This document shows, piece after piece, positions 1-6,955 of a stretch of DNA of 13,461 bases (position 1 is the stretch's first letter; the number at the start of each line of letters is the position of its first letter). Under the pieces are notes generated by a model. The model had not been told where the DNA came from and searched no databases. It was given only the letters and a program-made list of their open reading frames with translations. The stretch is from Legionellaceae bacterium (GTDB lineage: Bacteria; Pseudomonadota; Gammaproteobacteria; Legionellales; Legionellaceae), in assembly GCA_947505025.1 (NCBI GenBank), contig CANNIJ010000043.1, forward strand, positions 1 through 13,461, read 5' to 3'. The position numbers and the translations under genes were made by a program.

Positions 1-691
1 AGCCGGGCCGCGTGTTTTGGAGCATATGGTTGATTGTGTTTTATATTTTGAAGGTCAAAGCGACAGCAGATTTCGTGTAATTCGTGCGATTAAAAATCGT
101 TTTGGTGCGGTAAATGAATTGGGTGTATTTGCAATGACGGATCGTGGATTAAAGGAAGTATCTAATCCGTCAGCAATCTTTTTATCACGTCAACCTGATC
201 CGATGCCGGGCAGTGCAGTCATGGTTACTTGGGAAGGCTCTAGGCCGATGCTGGTCGAGGTTCAAGCTTTGGTGGATCAGGCGCATGGACAACCACGGCG
301 GGTGATATCAGGTTTGGATTCACAGCGATTAGCTATTCTATTGGCCGTGCTACACCGGCATTCCGGGGTTGCAACTTATGACCAAGATGTATTTGTAAAT
401 GTGGTCGGGGGTGTGAAAGTCAGTGAGACTGGCAGTGATTTAGCCTTATTGTCTGCAATTGTATCTAGCCTGCGCAACAGAGTGTTTGATCCTGAAACTA
501 TTGTTTTTGGAGAAATTGGTTTGGCCGGTGAAATTCGTCCGGTGCAAAGTGGCCAGGAAAGATTAAAAGAAGCACAGAAGCACGGATTTAAACGCGCAAT
601 TTTGCCGCATGCAAATGCACCAAAACACGCAATAAATGGAATGGAAGTTGATGCAGTAAAACATGTTAACGATGTTTTATCTAAGATATGA
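1..691 (+). CDS. radA: DNA repair protein RadA (Sms), C-terminal part; 5' end outside window
   Basis: RadA is a RecA-like ATPase that helps process recombination intermediates and drives branch migration on DNA in the cytoplasm. The open frame enters from the left edge (first whole codon at base 2, reading AGPRVLEHMVD), so this is the last 229 residues of a protein usually about 450-460 long. The zinc finger and Walker A lie outside. Visible are the end of the ATPase core, the RadA signature KNRFG in AIKNRFGAVNELGVFAM, and then the Lon-protease-like domain with GGVKVSETGSDLALLSAI and VFGEIGLAGEIRPV. RadA uses this last domain as a DNA-binding scaffold and not as a protease. An in-frame TTG at 17 is only an internal codon. 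The gene converges on hemB across 107 bases. Identification is by motif recognition and is very secure. Confidence 0.96.
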   Translation, partial: AGPRVLEHMVDCVLYFEGQSDSRFRVIRAIKNRFGAVNELGVFAMTDRGLKEVSNPSAIFLSRQPDPMPGSAVMVTWEGSRPMLVEVQALVDQAHGQPRRVISGLDSQRLAILLAVLHRHSGVATYDQDVFVNVVGGVKVSETGSDLALLSAIVSSLRNRVFDPETIVFGEIGLAGEIRPVQSGQERLKEAQKHGFKRAILPHANAPKHAINGMEVDAVKHVNDVLSKI

Positions 692-723
692 TCACGCCTT
701 AAAATTTTATCAACCAGCCATAG

Positions 724-741
724 GTTGGGCCTTGGCCCAAC
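724..741. terminator. Palindromic hairpin between convergent radA and hemB
   Basis: A perfect 8-bp inverted repeat (GTTGGGCC, two bases, GGCCCAAC) lies 33 bases after the radA stop and 58 bases after the hemB stop. Neither strand shows a clear run of T next to it, so it is a poor match to a classical Rho-independent terminator. CAACC at 711-715 could pair with GGTTG at 723-727 as an alternative fold. The rest of 692-798 holds a second weak stem around 774-798 (TCCCT/AGGGA with CCC/GGG inside) and no gene. A role in ending both converging transcripts is inferred from position. Confidence 0.35.
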
Positions 742-798
742 AATATGTTTAATTATAATGGCCGCCGCACGGTCCCTTCTACCCTTAGGGGGCAGGGA

Positions 799-1788
799 TT
801 ATAAGTCAACAGCCCCTAATTGTGCGAATTCTTTAGCAAAGTAAGTGATGATTAGATCAGCTCCTGCACGCCGGATTGCTGTTAAGGCCTCAAGCATAGC
901 CTGGTTCTGGTTGATTAAGCCTTTTTCTGCAGCTGCTTTGATCATCGCGTACTCGCCACTCACATGATAGGCGCATAAAGGGACTTCAGGAAATTTTTGT
1001 TTAATTTTCAAGATTATATCAAGATAATGTAATGCTGGTTTGACCATCACCATGTCTGCACCCTCAGCTATATCTAATGCAGTTTCACGTAATGCCTCAC
1101 TGCTGTTGCCTGGATCCATCTGATAATCTTTTCGATCACCAAAACCTGGCGCACCTTGTGCGGCTTCACGAAATGGTGCGTAAAAACTTGAGCTGTATTT
1201 TGCCGAGTAACTTAAAATGGCTGTATCATGATGATTGTTCTGGTCTAATTTTTGACGGATTGCTTGAACCATCCCATCCGTCATGCTGCTGGGAGCAATC
1301 CAGTCTGCACCAGCATCCGCGTAACTTAATGCTTGTTGTGCTAGAATTTTCAGAGTTGCGTCATTATCAATCTTATCGCCCGCGAGAACGCCACAATGCC
1401 CATGATCTGTATATTCACATAAACATACATCAGCAATCAGGATTAAGCTCGGGTTTAAGGTTTTTATCAAACGCAGTGCTGTTTGAATGATCCCATCACT
1501 CAGTAAACTAGAACCTCCATGGGAGTCTTTGTTTGCAGGGATCCCAAATAATAATACAGCTTGAATGCCTAATTTAGATATTTCTGCAATTTCTGCCGGT
1601 AGATCCTGTAAAGCCAGCTGATAATGACCCGGCATGGATTCAATTGGCAGCCGGCTGCTTAATTTCTCATTAATAAATAACGGCGCGATTAGTTGCTCAG
1701 TACGTACGTGGGTTTCACATAACATAGAACGTACAGCCGGGTTCTTTCTTAGGCGTTTTAAGCGTACAGGTAAATAGATATCAGACAT
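799..1788 (-). CDS. hemB: Delta-aminolevulinic acid dehydratase (porphobilinogen synthase)
   Basis: This cytoplasmic enzyme joins two 5-aminolevulinate molecules into porphobilinogen in heme and tetrapyrrole synthesis. The protein is 329 residues, normal for the family. The Schiff-base lysines are visible as K197 (in SYSAKYSSSFYAPF) and K250 (in MVMVKPALHYLD), and FGDRKDYQMDP is the conserved substrate loop. The metal site reads DVCLCEYTDHGHCG with three cysteines (C122, C124, C132), so it is the zinc-binding type and not the Asp-rich magnesium type known from Pseudomonas. I chose the ATG at 1788 because GGAG (1796-1799) sits 7 bases upstream. A TTG one codon earlier (1791) is possible but places the ribosome site too close. 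The start overlaps the mutS stop by 8 bases, so translation is probably coupled to mutS. Confidence 0.96.
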   Translation of the reverse strand: MSDIYLPVRLKRLRKNPAVRSMLCETHVRTEQLIAPLFINEKLSSRLPIESMPGHYQLALQDLPAEIAEISKLGIQAVLLFGIPANKDSHGGSSLLSDGIIQTALRLIKTLNPSLILIADVCLCEYTDHGHCGVLAGDKIDNDATLKILAQQALSYADAGADWIAPSSMTDGMVQAIRQKLDQNNHHDTAILSYSAKYSSSFYAPFREAAQGAPGFGDRKDYQMDPGNSSEALRETALDIAEGADMVMVKPALHYLDIILKIKQKFPEVPLCAYHVSGEYAMIKAAAEKGLINQNQAMLEALTAIRRAGADLIITYFAKEFAQLGAVDL

Positions 1789-4345
1789 CAATCGACTCCA
1801 GTGATTTCAAATGATACAGAGCATTTAAAGCCTCACGTGCACTTAATTGATCAGGATCAATCTTAGATAGTGCTTGTAATATAGCTGAGACCGGTGGTTC
1901 TGGGTATAACACCGGTATATTGACGCGTATCTGATCTTCATGATTATGATCTAGCATATATGATCTGGCCAACTGTAACACGGCTACTGGCAGACCAGCT
2001 AATGCCGCAACTTCAATCCCATAGCTGCGATCAGCTGGACCTGGGTGCATATGATATAAAAATACTAAACTATCCTGTTCGGCAAACGCATCTACGTGTA
2101 CATTTCTCAGGCAAGAAAATCGCTCCGATAAGCGGGTTAATTCAAAATAATGTGTGGCAAACAATGTATAAGCACGCAGTGTTTGCGTTAAGTAAGTGCA
2201 TGTGGCGCTGGCTATTGCCAGACCATCTTTGGTACTTGTGCCACGCCCAATTTCATCAATTAATACCAGGCTGTTTGCAGTGGCATTACGTAGGATGTAA
2301 GCTGTTTCAGTCATTTCAACCATAAAGGTTGAACGTCCAGAGGTCAGGTCATCAGTGGCCCCAATTCGTGTAAATAATTGGTCAATTGGGCCGATACGTG
2401 CTGAATCTGCAGGTACAAAACTACCTATGTGGGCTAAAACAATAATTAAAGCATTTTGGCGCATATAGGTCGATTTACCGCCCATATTGGGGCCAGTAAT
2501 TAATAATACAAAATTGTCTGAATCTAAATGTAAGTCATTAGCAATGAAACGCTCTTTTAAAATACCCTGAATCACTGGGTGACGTCCTTGATGGATTTCA
2601 ATGATATTTTCATCGACCAAGCTTGGACAACTCCAGGCTAATGTTTGTGCTCGTTCGGCCAAGTTACATAAAACATCAAGATCAGCTAACGCATGTGCAC
2701 GTTGCTGAAGTCCGGTCATTTCTTCTTGAAGACTTTGTAAAATATGTTCGTACAGCCATTTTTCACGAGCTAACGCGCGACTTTCTGCAGATGATACACG
2801 CTGATCAAAAGCACTTAACTCTGGAGTTACATAGCGCTCAACTAATTTTAATGTTTGTTTGCGTTGATAGTGTGCTGGTGCTCGTTCTGCTTGCGCTTTG
2901 GATAATTCAATATAATAACCCTGAATACGATTATGCCCGACTTTTAATGTAGATAATCCTGTGCGATTTTTTTCTTCTTGTTCTAAAGCAATAACTAATT
3001 CATGTACGGTTTGATTGAGAGTGCGAAGCTCATCTAACTCCTGATCAAATCCTTGAGCAATCACATTACCGTCACGCACCCAAGCACTGGGCTCATCAGC
3101 AATTGCATGATTGAGTAAGTCAAGTATACCCGGCATAGAATGTAGATTATTGCATAAATCTTGAGTTAACTGAGCGGGTAAGCCGAGTATGATCGACTGC
3201 AATTCTGGTAAGATTGACAGTGTTTTGCGTAGTTGTACCAAATCACGTGGCCGGGCTGATCCCAGAGATATACGCGCAATGATGCGTTCCATATCGCAAA
3301 TCTGTCGTAATCGCGCATGCAAATTAAATGTATGTGGGATTAAATCACTTATAGCTAGTTGTCGTGCACGTAATCGTGAGTGATCGCGCAATGGATGGTT
3401 TAACCAACGTTTTAAACGACGGCTGCCCATCGCACATGCCGTATGATCTATACATGCCAGTAAAGTATGATGCGCGCTATTTTGTGGATGATTAAATAAC
3501 TCCAAATGACGTTGTGTTGCTGCATCCAGATATAAGTAATCTTTTGACTTTTCAATAGTCAAAGTGTTTAAGTGCGCCAGCGATTGTCGTTGAGTTAGTT
3601 GTAAATAAACTAGCAAACAACCAACTGCAGACAAAGAACTTTCTTCCTTAATTTCCCCAAAAGAATGTAAATGTTGTACGTTAAATTGTTTGCGGATTAA
3701 TTCCTGAGCGCGCTGTGGATCAAAATCCCAATCAGGACGTGTTTTAACTGCTGCTTTAATTGGCCAATCAAGATCAATACAGCACTCAGGAATTAAAATT
3801 TCTTTGGGTTGTAGGCGCAGAATTTCGGCCATTAACTGCGGAGTATCCTGTGCGTGCAATAGATTAAACCTACCATCACTTAAATCTACAAAAGCCAATC
3901 CAAATGGCGTTTCCGCCGGATTATCACTGGTCTTTGACCGAACCTTTTGATAAATAGCTAATAAGATATTGTCTTGACGTGCATCGATTAATGCTTCATC
4001 TGTAGCGGTTCCTGGAGTTATAATCCGAGTGACCCGGCGCTCCATCGGAGCTTTACCAGTGGTTTTCTCGCCGATTTGTTCACAAATTGCTACTGACTCA
4101 CCTTTCTGCAATAAACGCGCTAAATAATTCTCTAAAGCATGATAGGGCAGTCCTGCCATAGGAATTGGTTGGCCAGCCGAATGTCCACGGTAAGTTAAGG
4201 TTAAATCTAATAAATCAGCTGCGCGTTGTGCATCATCATAGAATAATTCATAAAAATCACCCATACGATAAAACAACAAAAAATCAGGATGCTCTGATTT
4301 TGTTTGTAAGTAATGCTGCATCATTTGCGTTGGTGGTTTAGACAT
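1781..4345 (-). CDS. mutS: DNA mismatch repair protein MutS
   Basis: MutS recognises base mismatches and small loops and, through ATP-driven clamp formation, recruits MutL. The protein is 854 residues, close to the E. coli length of 853. In order: the N-terminal mismatch domain with the Phe-X-Glu reader (F31, E33 in GDFYELFYDD) and AGLPYHALENYLARLL; connector and lever/clamp domains to about residue 580; then the ABC ATPase with Walker A GPNMGGKST (618-626), signature region DDLTSGRSTFMVEM (665-678), Walker B LVLIDEIGRGTST (693-705) and the FATHYFELT histidine loop. The C-terminal PDQLSAREALNALYHLKSL resembles the E. coli tetramerisation helices, so the protein is full length. No Shine-Dalgarno sequence precedes the ATG at 4345. 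In-frame ATGs at residues 8 and 9 are alternatives, but residues 1-8 align reasonably with known MutS N-termini. It is followed directly by hemB. Confidence 0.97.
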   Translation of the reverse strand: MSKPPTQMMQHYLQTKSEHPDFLLFYRMGDFYELFYDDAQRAADLLDLTLTYRGHSAGQPIPMAGLPYHALENYLARLLQKGESVAICEQIGEKTTGKAPMERRVTRIITPGTATDEALIDARQDNILLAIYQKVRSKTSDNPAETPFGLAFVDLSDGRFNLLHAQDTPQLMAEILRLQPKEILIPECCIDLDWPIKAAVKTRPDWDFDPQRAQELIRKQFNVQHLHSFGEIKEESSLSAVGCLLVYLQLTQRQSLAHLNTLTIEKSKDYLYLDAATQRHLELFNHPQNSAHHTLLACIDHTACAMGSRRLKRWLNHPLRDHSRLRARQLAISDLIPHTFNLHARLRQICDMERIIARISLGSARPRDLVQLRKTLSILPELQSIILGLPAQLTQDLCNNLHSMPGILDLLNHAIADEPSAWVRDGNVIAQGFDQELDELRTLNQTVHELVIALEQEEKNRTGLSTLKVGHNRIQGYYIELSKAQAERAPAHYQRKQTLKLVERYVTPELSAFDQRVSSAESRALAREKWLYEHILQSLQEEMTGLQQRAHALADLDVLCNLAERAQTLAWSCPSLVDENIIEIHQGRHPVIQGILKERFIANDLHLDSDNFVLLITGPNMGGKSTYMRQNALIIVLAHIGSFVPADSARIGPIDQLFTRIGATDDLTSGRSTFMVEMTETAYILRNATANSLVLIDEIGRGTSTKDGLAIASATCTYLTQTLRAYTLFATHYFELTRLSERFSCLRNVHVDAFAEQDSLVFLYHMHPGPADRSYGIEVAALAGLPVAVLQLARSYMLDHNHEDQIRVNIPVLYPEPPVSAILQALSKIDPDQLSAREALNALYHLKSLESIDV

Positions 4346-4470
4346 GTATTATTTTTGCAATAAAAAAATATAATTTTAACACATCAGGCGGATATATGAG
4401 AGCAATTAGTGGTTGAGATTTATAAAAAAGTTATAGCCATATTTTGTAAAATCACGCATACTAAAGTTCT

Positions 4471-4502
4471 CGATTGTCAGTCCAGAGGACTGGTGGCAAT
4501 CG
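4471..4502 (+). promoter_or_regulatory. Terminator-like hairpin in the leader of the ComEA-like gene
   Basis: CGATTG (4471-4476) pairs with CAATCG (4497-4502), and inside it CAGTCC (4478-4483) pairs with GGACTG (4487-4492) around an AGA loop. That gives 12 pairs with a small asymmetric bulge. TTTT follows at 4503-4506, then AGTCC (4507-4511), which can pair with GGACT (4487-4491) instead of the inner left arm. The site ends 28 bases before the ATG of the secreted helix-hairpin-helix protein. No gene lies upstream on this strand before the divergent mutS, so the hairpin would sit in this gene's own 5' leader. An attenuator or a folded leader is inferred. I could not assign promoters in the rest of 4346-4530. 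Confidence 0.4.
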
Positions 4503-4517
4503 TTTTAGTCCAACTAC

Positions 4518-4524
4518 AAAGGAG
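4518..4524 (+). promoter_or_regulatory. Shine-Dalgarno site deciding the ComEA-like start
   Basis: AAAGGAG ends 6 bases before the ATG at 4531. It supports this start over an upstream GTG/ATG-like extension to about 4474, which would place non-signal residues ahead of an evident signal peptide and run through the leader hairpin. Confidence 0.75.
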
Positions 4525-4530
4525 TTAGTC

Positions 4531-4851
4531 ATGAAAAAAACAAGTATTATAACCTGTGTTGTATTAACAGGTGCTATTCTAGCCTCAGCGGCACTACATG
4601 CCGGTATGCCCAGCAACAACCACGTAAAAATAATTTCACAGCAAAAATCCATTCATTTAAACACTGCTGATGCAGCTGCATTGTTACATGCGATTAAAGG
4701 CTTAGGTCAAAAAAGAGCCGATGCAATTGTTGCGTATCGTACAGCTCATGGTGCCTTTAAATCGATTGCTGATTTGGCGCATGTACGAGGATTTGGTCCG
4801 CGTTTTGTTCAGGCGAACTTAAAGCAACTACAGACTGTATTTGTCTTGTAG
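4531..4851 (+). CDS. Secreted ComEA-like helix-hairpin-helix protein
   Basis: A small protein of 106 residues. Residues 1-24 form a Sec signal peptide (MKKTSII, hydrophobic core, ASAALHAG with a likely cleavage after AHA/LHA at about residue 24). Residues 41-104 are the tandem helix-hairpin-helix seen in ComEA: IHLNTADAAALLHAIKGLGQKRADAIVAYR followed by GAFKSIADLAHVRGFGPRFVQ, with GLG and GFG hairpins. In the family this domain binds double-stranded DNA without sequence preference. In Legionella and Vibrio, periplasmic ComEA pulls incoming DNA through the outer membrane in natural transformation. Short single-domain versions like this one are common in gammaproteobacteria and not all have a shown uptake role, so I leave the symbol blank. 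Its last 95 bases overlap the arginase gene on the other strand. Confidence 0.85.
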   Translation: MKKTSIITCVVLTGAILASAALHAGMPSNNHVKIISQQKSIHLNTADAAALLHAIKGLGQKRADAIVAYRTAHGAFKSIADLAHVRGFGPRFVQANLKQLQTVFVL

Positions 4852-5776
4852 TTGAATTCAGATCACAAGCATCGTTCAACCCGGTGGATTCTGCTTGTGA
4901 TCCCTGGTAAACAGCATGAATTAAATTTGTCAAAATCTTCGCGGTTTTATGATTTTGGTCTGCAGTTGGATTATATTCGGCTATCTCTAAACCTAAAAAC
5001 TTGCTGGGATAAGATCCTGCTAAATTATTTAGTGAGGAAATCAAAGCATTTGCTGGGATCCCATTAGCCTCAGGGTTTCCAACCCCAGGCGCATCATTAG
5101 GGTCAATGGCGTCTAAATCAATACTCACTCCAAAGCCACAAGTACTCTGAGATACATGAGCCACGGCTTGATTTATGATATTTGCCACCCCGTGAGTACG
5201 TATATCTTCAATATAAAAAACGCGTACACCTAAACGTTGTAACAGTTCTTTTTCTGCTGGTTGATAGCTACGGATCCCAATCAAACACAAATTTTCTGGT
5301 TTTAATGCCGGCTGTAGTTCGGATAATTGCGTTAAACACGGTTCGCCATGTCCCAATAAATGAGCAACTGGCATCCCATGTATATTTTTGCTGGTAGATG
5401 TTTTCAACGTATGGCTGTCCATATGTGCGTCAATCCAAATTAAGCCAATATCACCATGTTCACGCTGCGCACAAGCTACACCACTCCAAGTGCCCATGCC
5501 GCATGAGTGATCTCCGCCAATCACACAAAAAGCTTTTTTCTGGAGAGATAAAGATAAAACTGTCTGACTTAAAAGCTTCAACTGCTGTGTAACCTCTGGC
5601 AAAACATGCATGCCTACATAATTAGAGCTAGCACTAATGATTTTTTCCCAGCTAGCATTTTCGTGGATTTTATTTAGCCAGCCAGACGTATAATAAAGTG
5701 ACCAAGGACCTAAAGCACAATCCGGATTGCTGGCAGCCATACCACAGGCATAACCGATCAAAGCTATATTATTCAT
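4757..5776 (-). CDS. Arginase (ureohydrolase family)
   Basis: Predicted to hydrolyse L-arginine to L-ornithine and urea in the cytoplasm using two Mn ions. The protein is 339 residues. All six family metal ligands are visible: H90 in GGDHS, D116/H118/D120 in DAHMD, and D220/D222 in SIDLDAIDPNDAPGVG. The loop KNIHGMPVAHLLG (H133) and LEIAEYNP (E267) are arginase-like and match the positions of human H141 and E277, favouring arginase over agmatinase. After the usual end of the fold (about residue 291) there is an extra tail of nearly 50 residues that looks unstructured and is partly antisense to the ComEA-like gene. The start overlaps the stop of the ornithine cyclodeaminase gene by ATGA, so the two are one transcription unit with coupled translation. 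Arginase specificity is a motif-based inference. Other ureohydrolase substrates cannot be fully excluded. Confidence 0.88.
   Translation of the reverse strand: MNNIALIGYACGMAASNPDCALGPWSLYYTSGWLNKIHENASWEKIISASSNYVGMHVLPEVTQQLKLLSQTVLSLSLQKKAFCVIGGDHSCGMGTWSGVACAQREHGDIGLIWIDAHMDSHTLKTSTSKNIHGMPVAHLLGHGEPCLTQLSELQPALKPENLCLIGIRSYQPAEKELLQRLGVRVFYIEDIRTHGVANIINQAVAHVSQSTCGFGVSIDLDAIDPNDAPGVGNPEANGIPANALISSLNNLAGSYPSKFLGLEIAEYNPTADQNHKTAKILTNLIHAVYQGSQAESTGLNDACDLNSTTRQIQSVVALSSPEQNADQILVHAPNQQSI
4861..4902. repeat. 10-bp perfect inverted repeat behind the ComEA-like gene, inside the arginase tail
   Basis: GATCACAAGC (4861-4870) is repeated inverted as GCTTGTGATC (4893-4902) around a 22-base loop that can pair a little further. 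It begins 9 bases after the stop of the ComEA-like gene, yet lies inside the C-terminal tail codons of arginase on the other strand. There is no T run after it. It could stabilise or end the plus-strand transcript. That role is inferred. Confidence 0.45.
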
Positions 5777-6792
5777 AGAAGTAATCCATAAAGACCCTCA
5801 TACTGATCCAGATCAGCTGATGTCAGGTTTAAAAAATAGCCAATATCTAGTTGTTTGGCTAGTGTGTAACACAAACGCAATACACTAAAATCTTCCAGGG
5901 CAAAACCAACGGCATCAAAGACTGTGTTTTCAGTAGCATTAGAGCGCCCAGGTTTGATCCCAGAGACTAACTCCCAGAGCTCGGCATAAACATTTTGTGC
6001 GGCTTCAGCACCTAAATTTTGAATTTCGCCTTCATATTGTGTTTGCGGAAAATATTCAACGACCACCTTACTTTGAGTTAAGATCCTCGGATCTAATTCA
6101 GTTTTTCCGATGGAATCACCTCCAAGTGCACAGACGTGTTGTCCTGGACTGAGATCGGTGCTGTCAAAAAGTATATGTTTGCCTGCCATTGATGTGGCTG
6201 TAATAATGATATCTGCTCCATTAATCGCTTCTAATACGCTATGCGTGGGTATAATTTTAAAAGAAGAATTTTTAAAATGTCGTGCAAATCGATCCATAGC
6301 TGTTTGGTTGAGATCAAAAAAACGAACTTCTTTGAGATCAAAATATAATTCATGTGCAAGAATTTGAAATTCACTTTGTGCTCCACAGCCAATGATAGCA
6401 ATGCACTTTGAGTTAATTGGTGCTAGGTAACTGGACGCCAGTGCACTAACTGCAGCGGTACGAATTGCTGTTAGCAGCGTCATTGAGCTGAGTAAAAGTG
6501 GATAACCACTGGTTGATTCAGCCAGCATGCCGAAAGCCACAATTGTGAGTTTTTGCTCCAATGGGTTGAGCGGATGCCCGTTGACGTATTTGAAGCTGTA
6601 ATACTCTTCAGTTGCGATGGGCATTAATTCGATGACACCCAGATCTAGTTGTATTGTATGACGCGATGATTTATGAAATTTAGACCACTTGCTAAAATCT
6701 TCTTGTAATACTAGTTTTAGTTGTTGGAAAAAAACTGGCAAGCCGATTTGTTGTATCATTAGACTTACGGCATTTGAATCCAAGACGATCAT
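5773..6792 (-). CDS. Ornithine cyclodeaminase
   Basis: Predicted to convert L-ornithine to L-proline and ammonia using bound NAD+. The protein is 339 residues; the Pseudomonas putida enzyme is about 350. Residues matching the P. putida active site are visible: R44 (SSRHT), K68 (YYSFKYVNGHP), R111 (LTAIRTAAVSALA) and D226 in ALGGDSIGKTEL, the signature that separates true ornithine cyclodeaminases from other mu-crystallin relatives. The dinucleotide-binding loop is IAIIGCGAQSEFQ (132-143). The C-terminal TVFDAVGFALEDFSVLR is also typical. GGAG (6799-6802) lies 6 bases before the ATG. The gene is first in an operon with arginase (4-base overlap), so the pair predicts arginine to proline with release of urea and ammonia. 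Siderophore- or opine-linked relatives such as SbnB are less likely given the D226 motif and the arginase neighbour. Confidence 0.9.
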   Translation of the reverse strand: MIVLDSNAVSLMIQQIGLPVFFQQLKLVLQEDFSKWSKFHKSSRHTIQLDLGVIELMPIATEEYYSFKYVNGHPLNPLEQKLTIVAFGMLAESTSGYPLLLSSMTLLTAIRTAAVSALASSYLAPINSKCIAIIGCGAQSEFQILAHELYFDLKEVRFFDLNQTAMDRFARHFKNSSFKIIPTHSVLEAINGADIIITATSMAGKHILFDSTDLSPGQHVCALGGDSIGKTELDPRILTQSKVVVEYFPQTQYEGEIQNLGAEAAQNVYAELWELVSGIKPGRSNATENTVFDAVGFALEDFSVLRLCYTLAKQLDIGYFLNLTSADLDQYEGLYGLLL

Positions 6793-6917
6793 TAATATCT
6801 CCAGCCGTATAATCTGGCTTCATTGATCTAACTATAGACTATTTGCATACCTTGTGTGTTTACAACAACCCTATAAAAAAGGTTCAATAAACAATCGTTT
6901 TCCGTTTTTCTTTCATG

Positions 6918-6923
6918 TATACT
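6918..6923 (+). promoter_or_regulatory. Possible -10 box upstream of mreB
   Basis: TATACT lies 32 bases before the mreB ATG, a good -10 match. The bases 16-18 upstream do not form a convincing -35 element, so this is weak. The shared intergenic region 6793-6955 must carry promoters for both mreB and the divergent ornithine cyclodeaminase. For the latter I could not pick one out. Confidence 0.25.
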
Positions 6924-6955
6924 TTGCCGGATTAAAGTTAACAGGCAGCTTGTAT

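Noticed and set aside
1077..1490. 137-codon open frame on the plus strand inside hemB
   Set aside because: Lies fully opposite hemB, whose catalytic motifs are intact. The translation shows no domain, and its His/Cys/Ser richness fits a mirror of a coding strand.
1960..3383. Several plus-strand open frames of 64-121 codons inside mutS
   Set aside because: They are antisense to an intact mutS, have no recognisable motif and no ribosome sites, and are typical shadows in AT-rich coding DNA.
4353..4375. TTGCAA and TATAAT-like bases just upstream of mutS, considered as a promoter
   Set aside because: The two boxes are only about 8 bases apart in the plus direction, far from the 16-18 needed. It is most likely AT-rich spacer.
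4461..4652. 63-codon minus-strand frame opposite the ComEA-like gene start
   Set aside because: It looks hydrophobic only because it mirrors the signal peptide region. There is no ribosome site, and a secreted-protein start on the other strand explains the sequence better.
6854..6955. N-terminal extension of MreB by 34 residues
   Set aside because: The extra residues do not resemble MreB and cross the likely promoter region. The ATG at 6956 gives the normal N-terminus and length.
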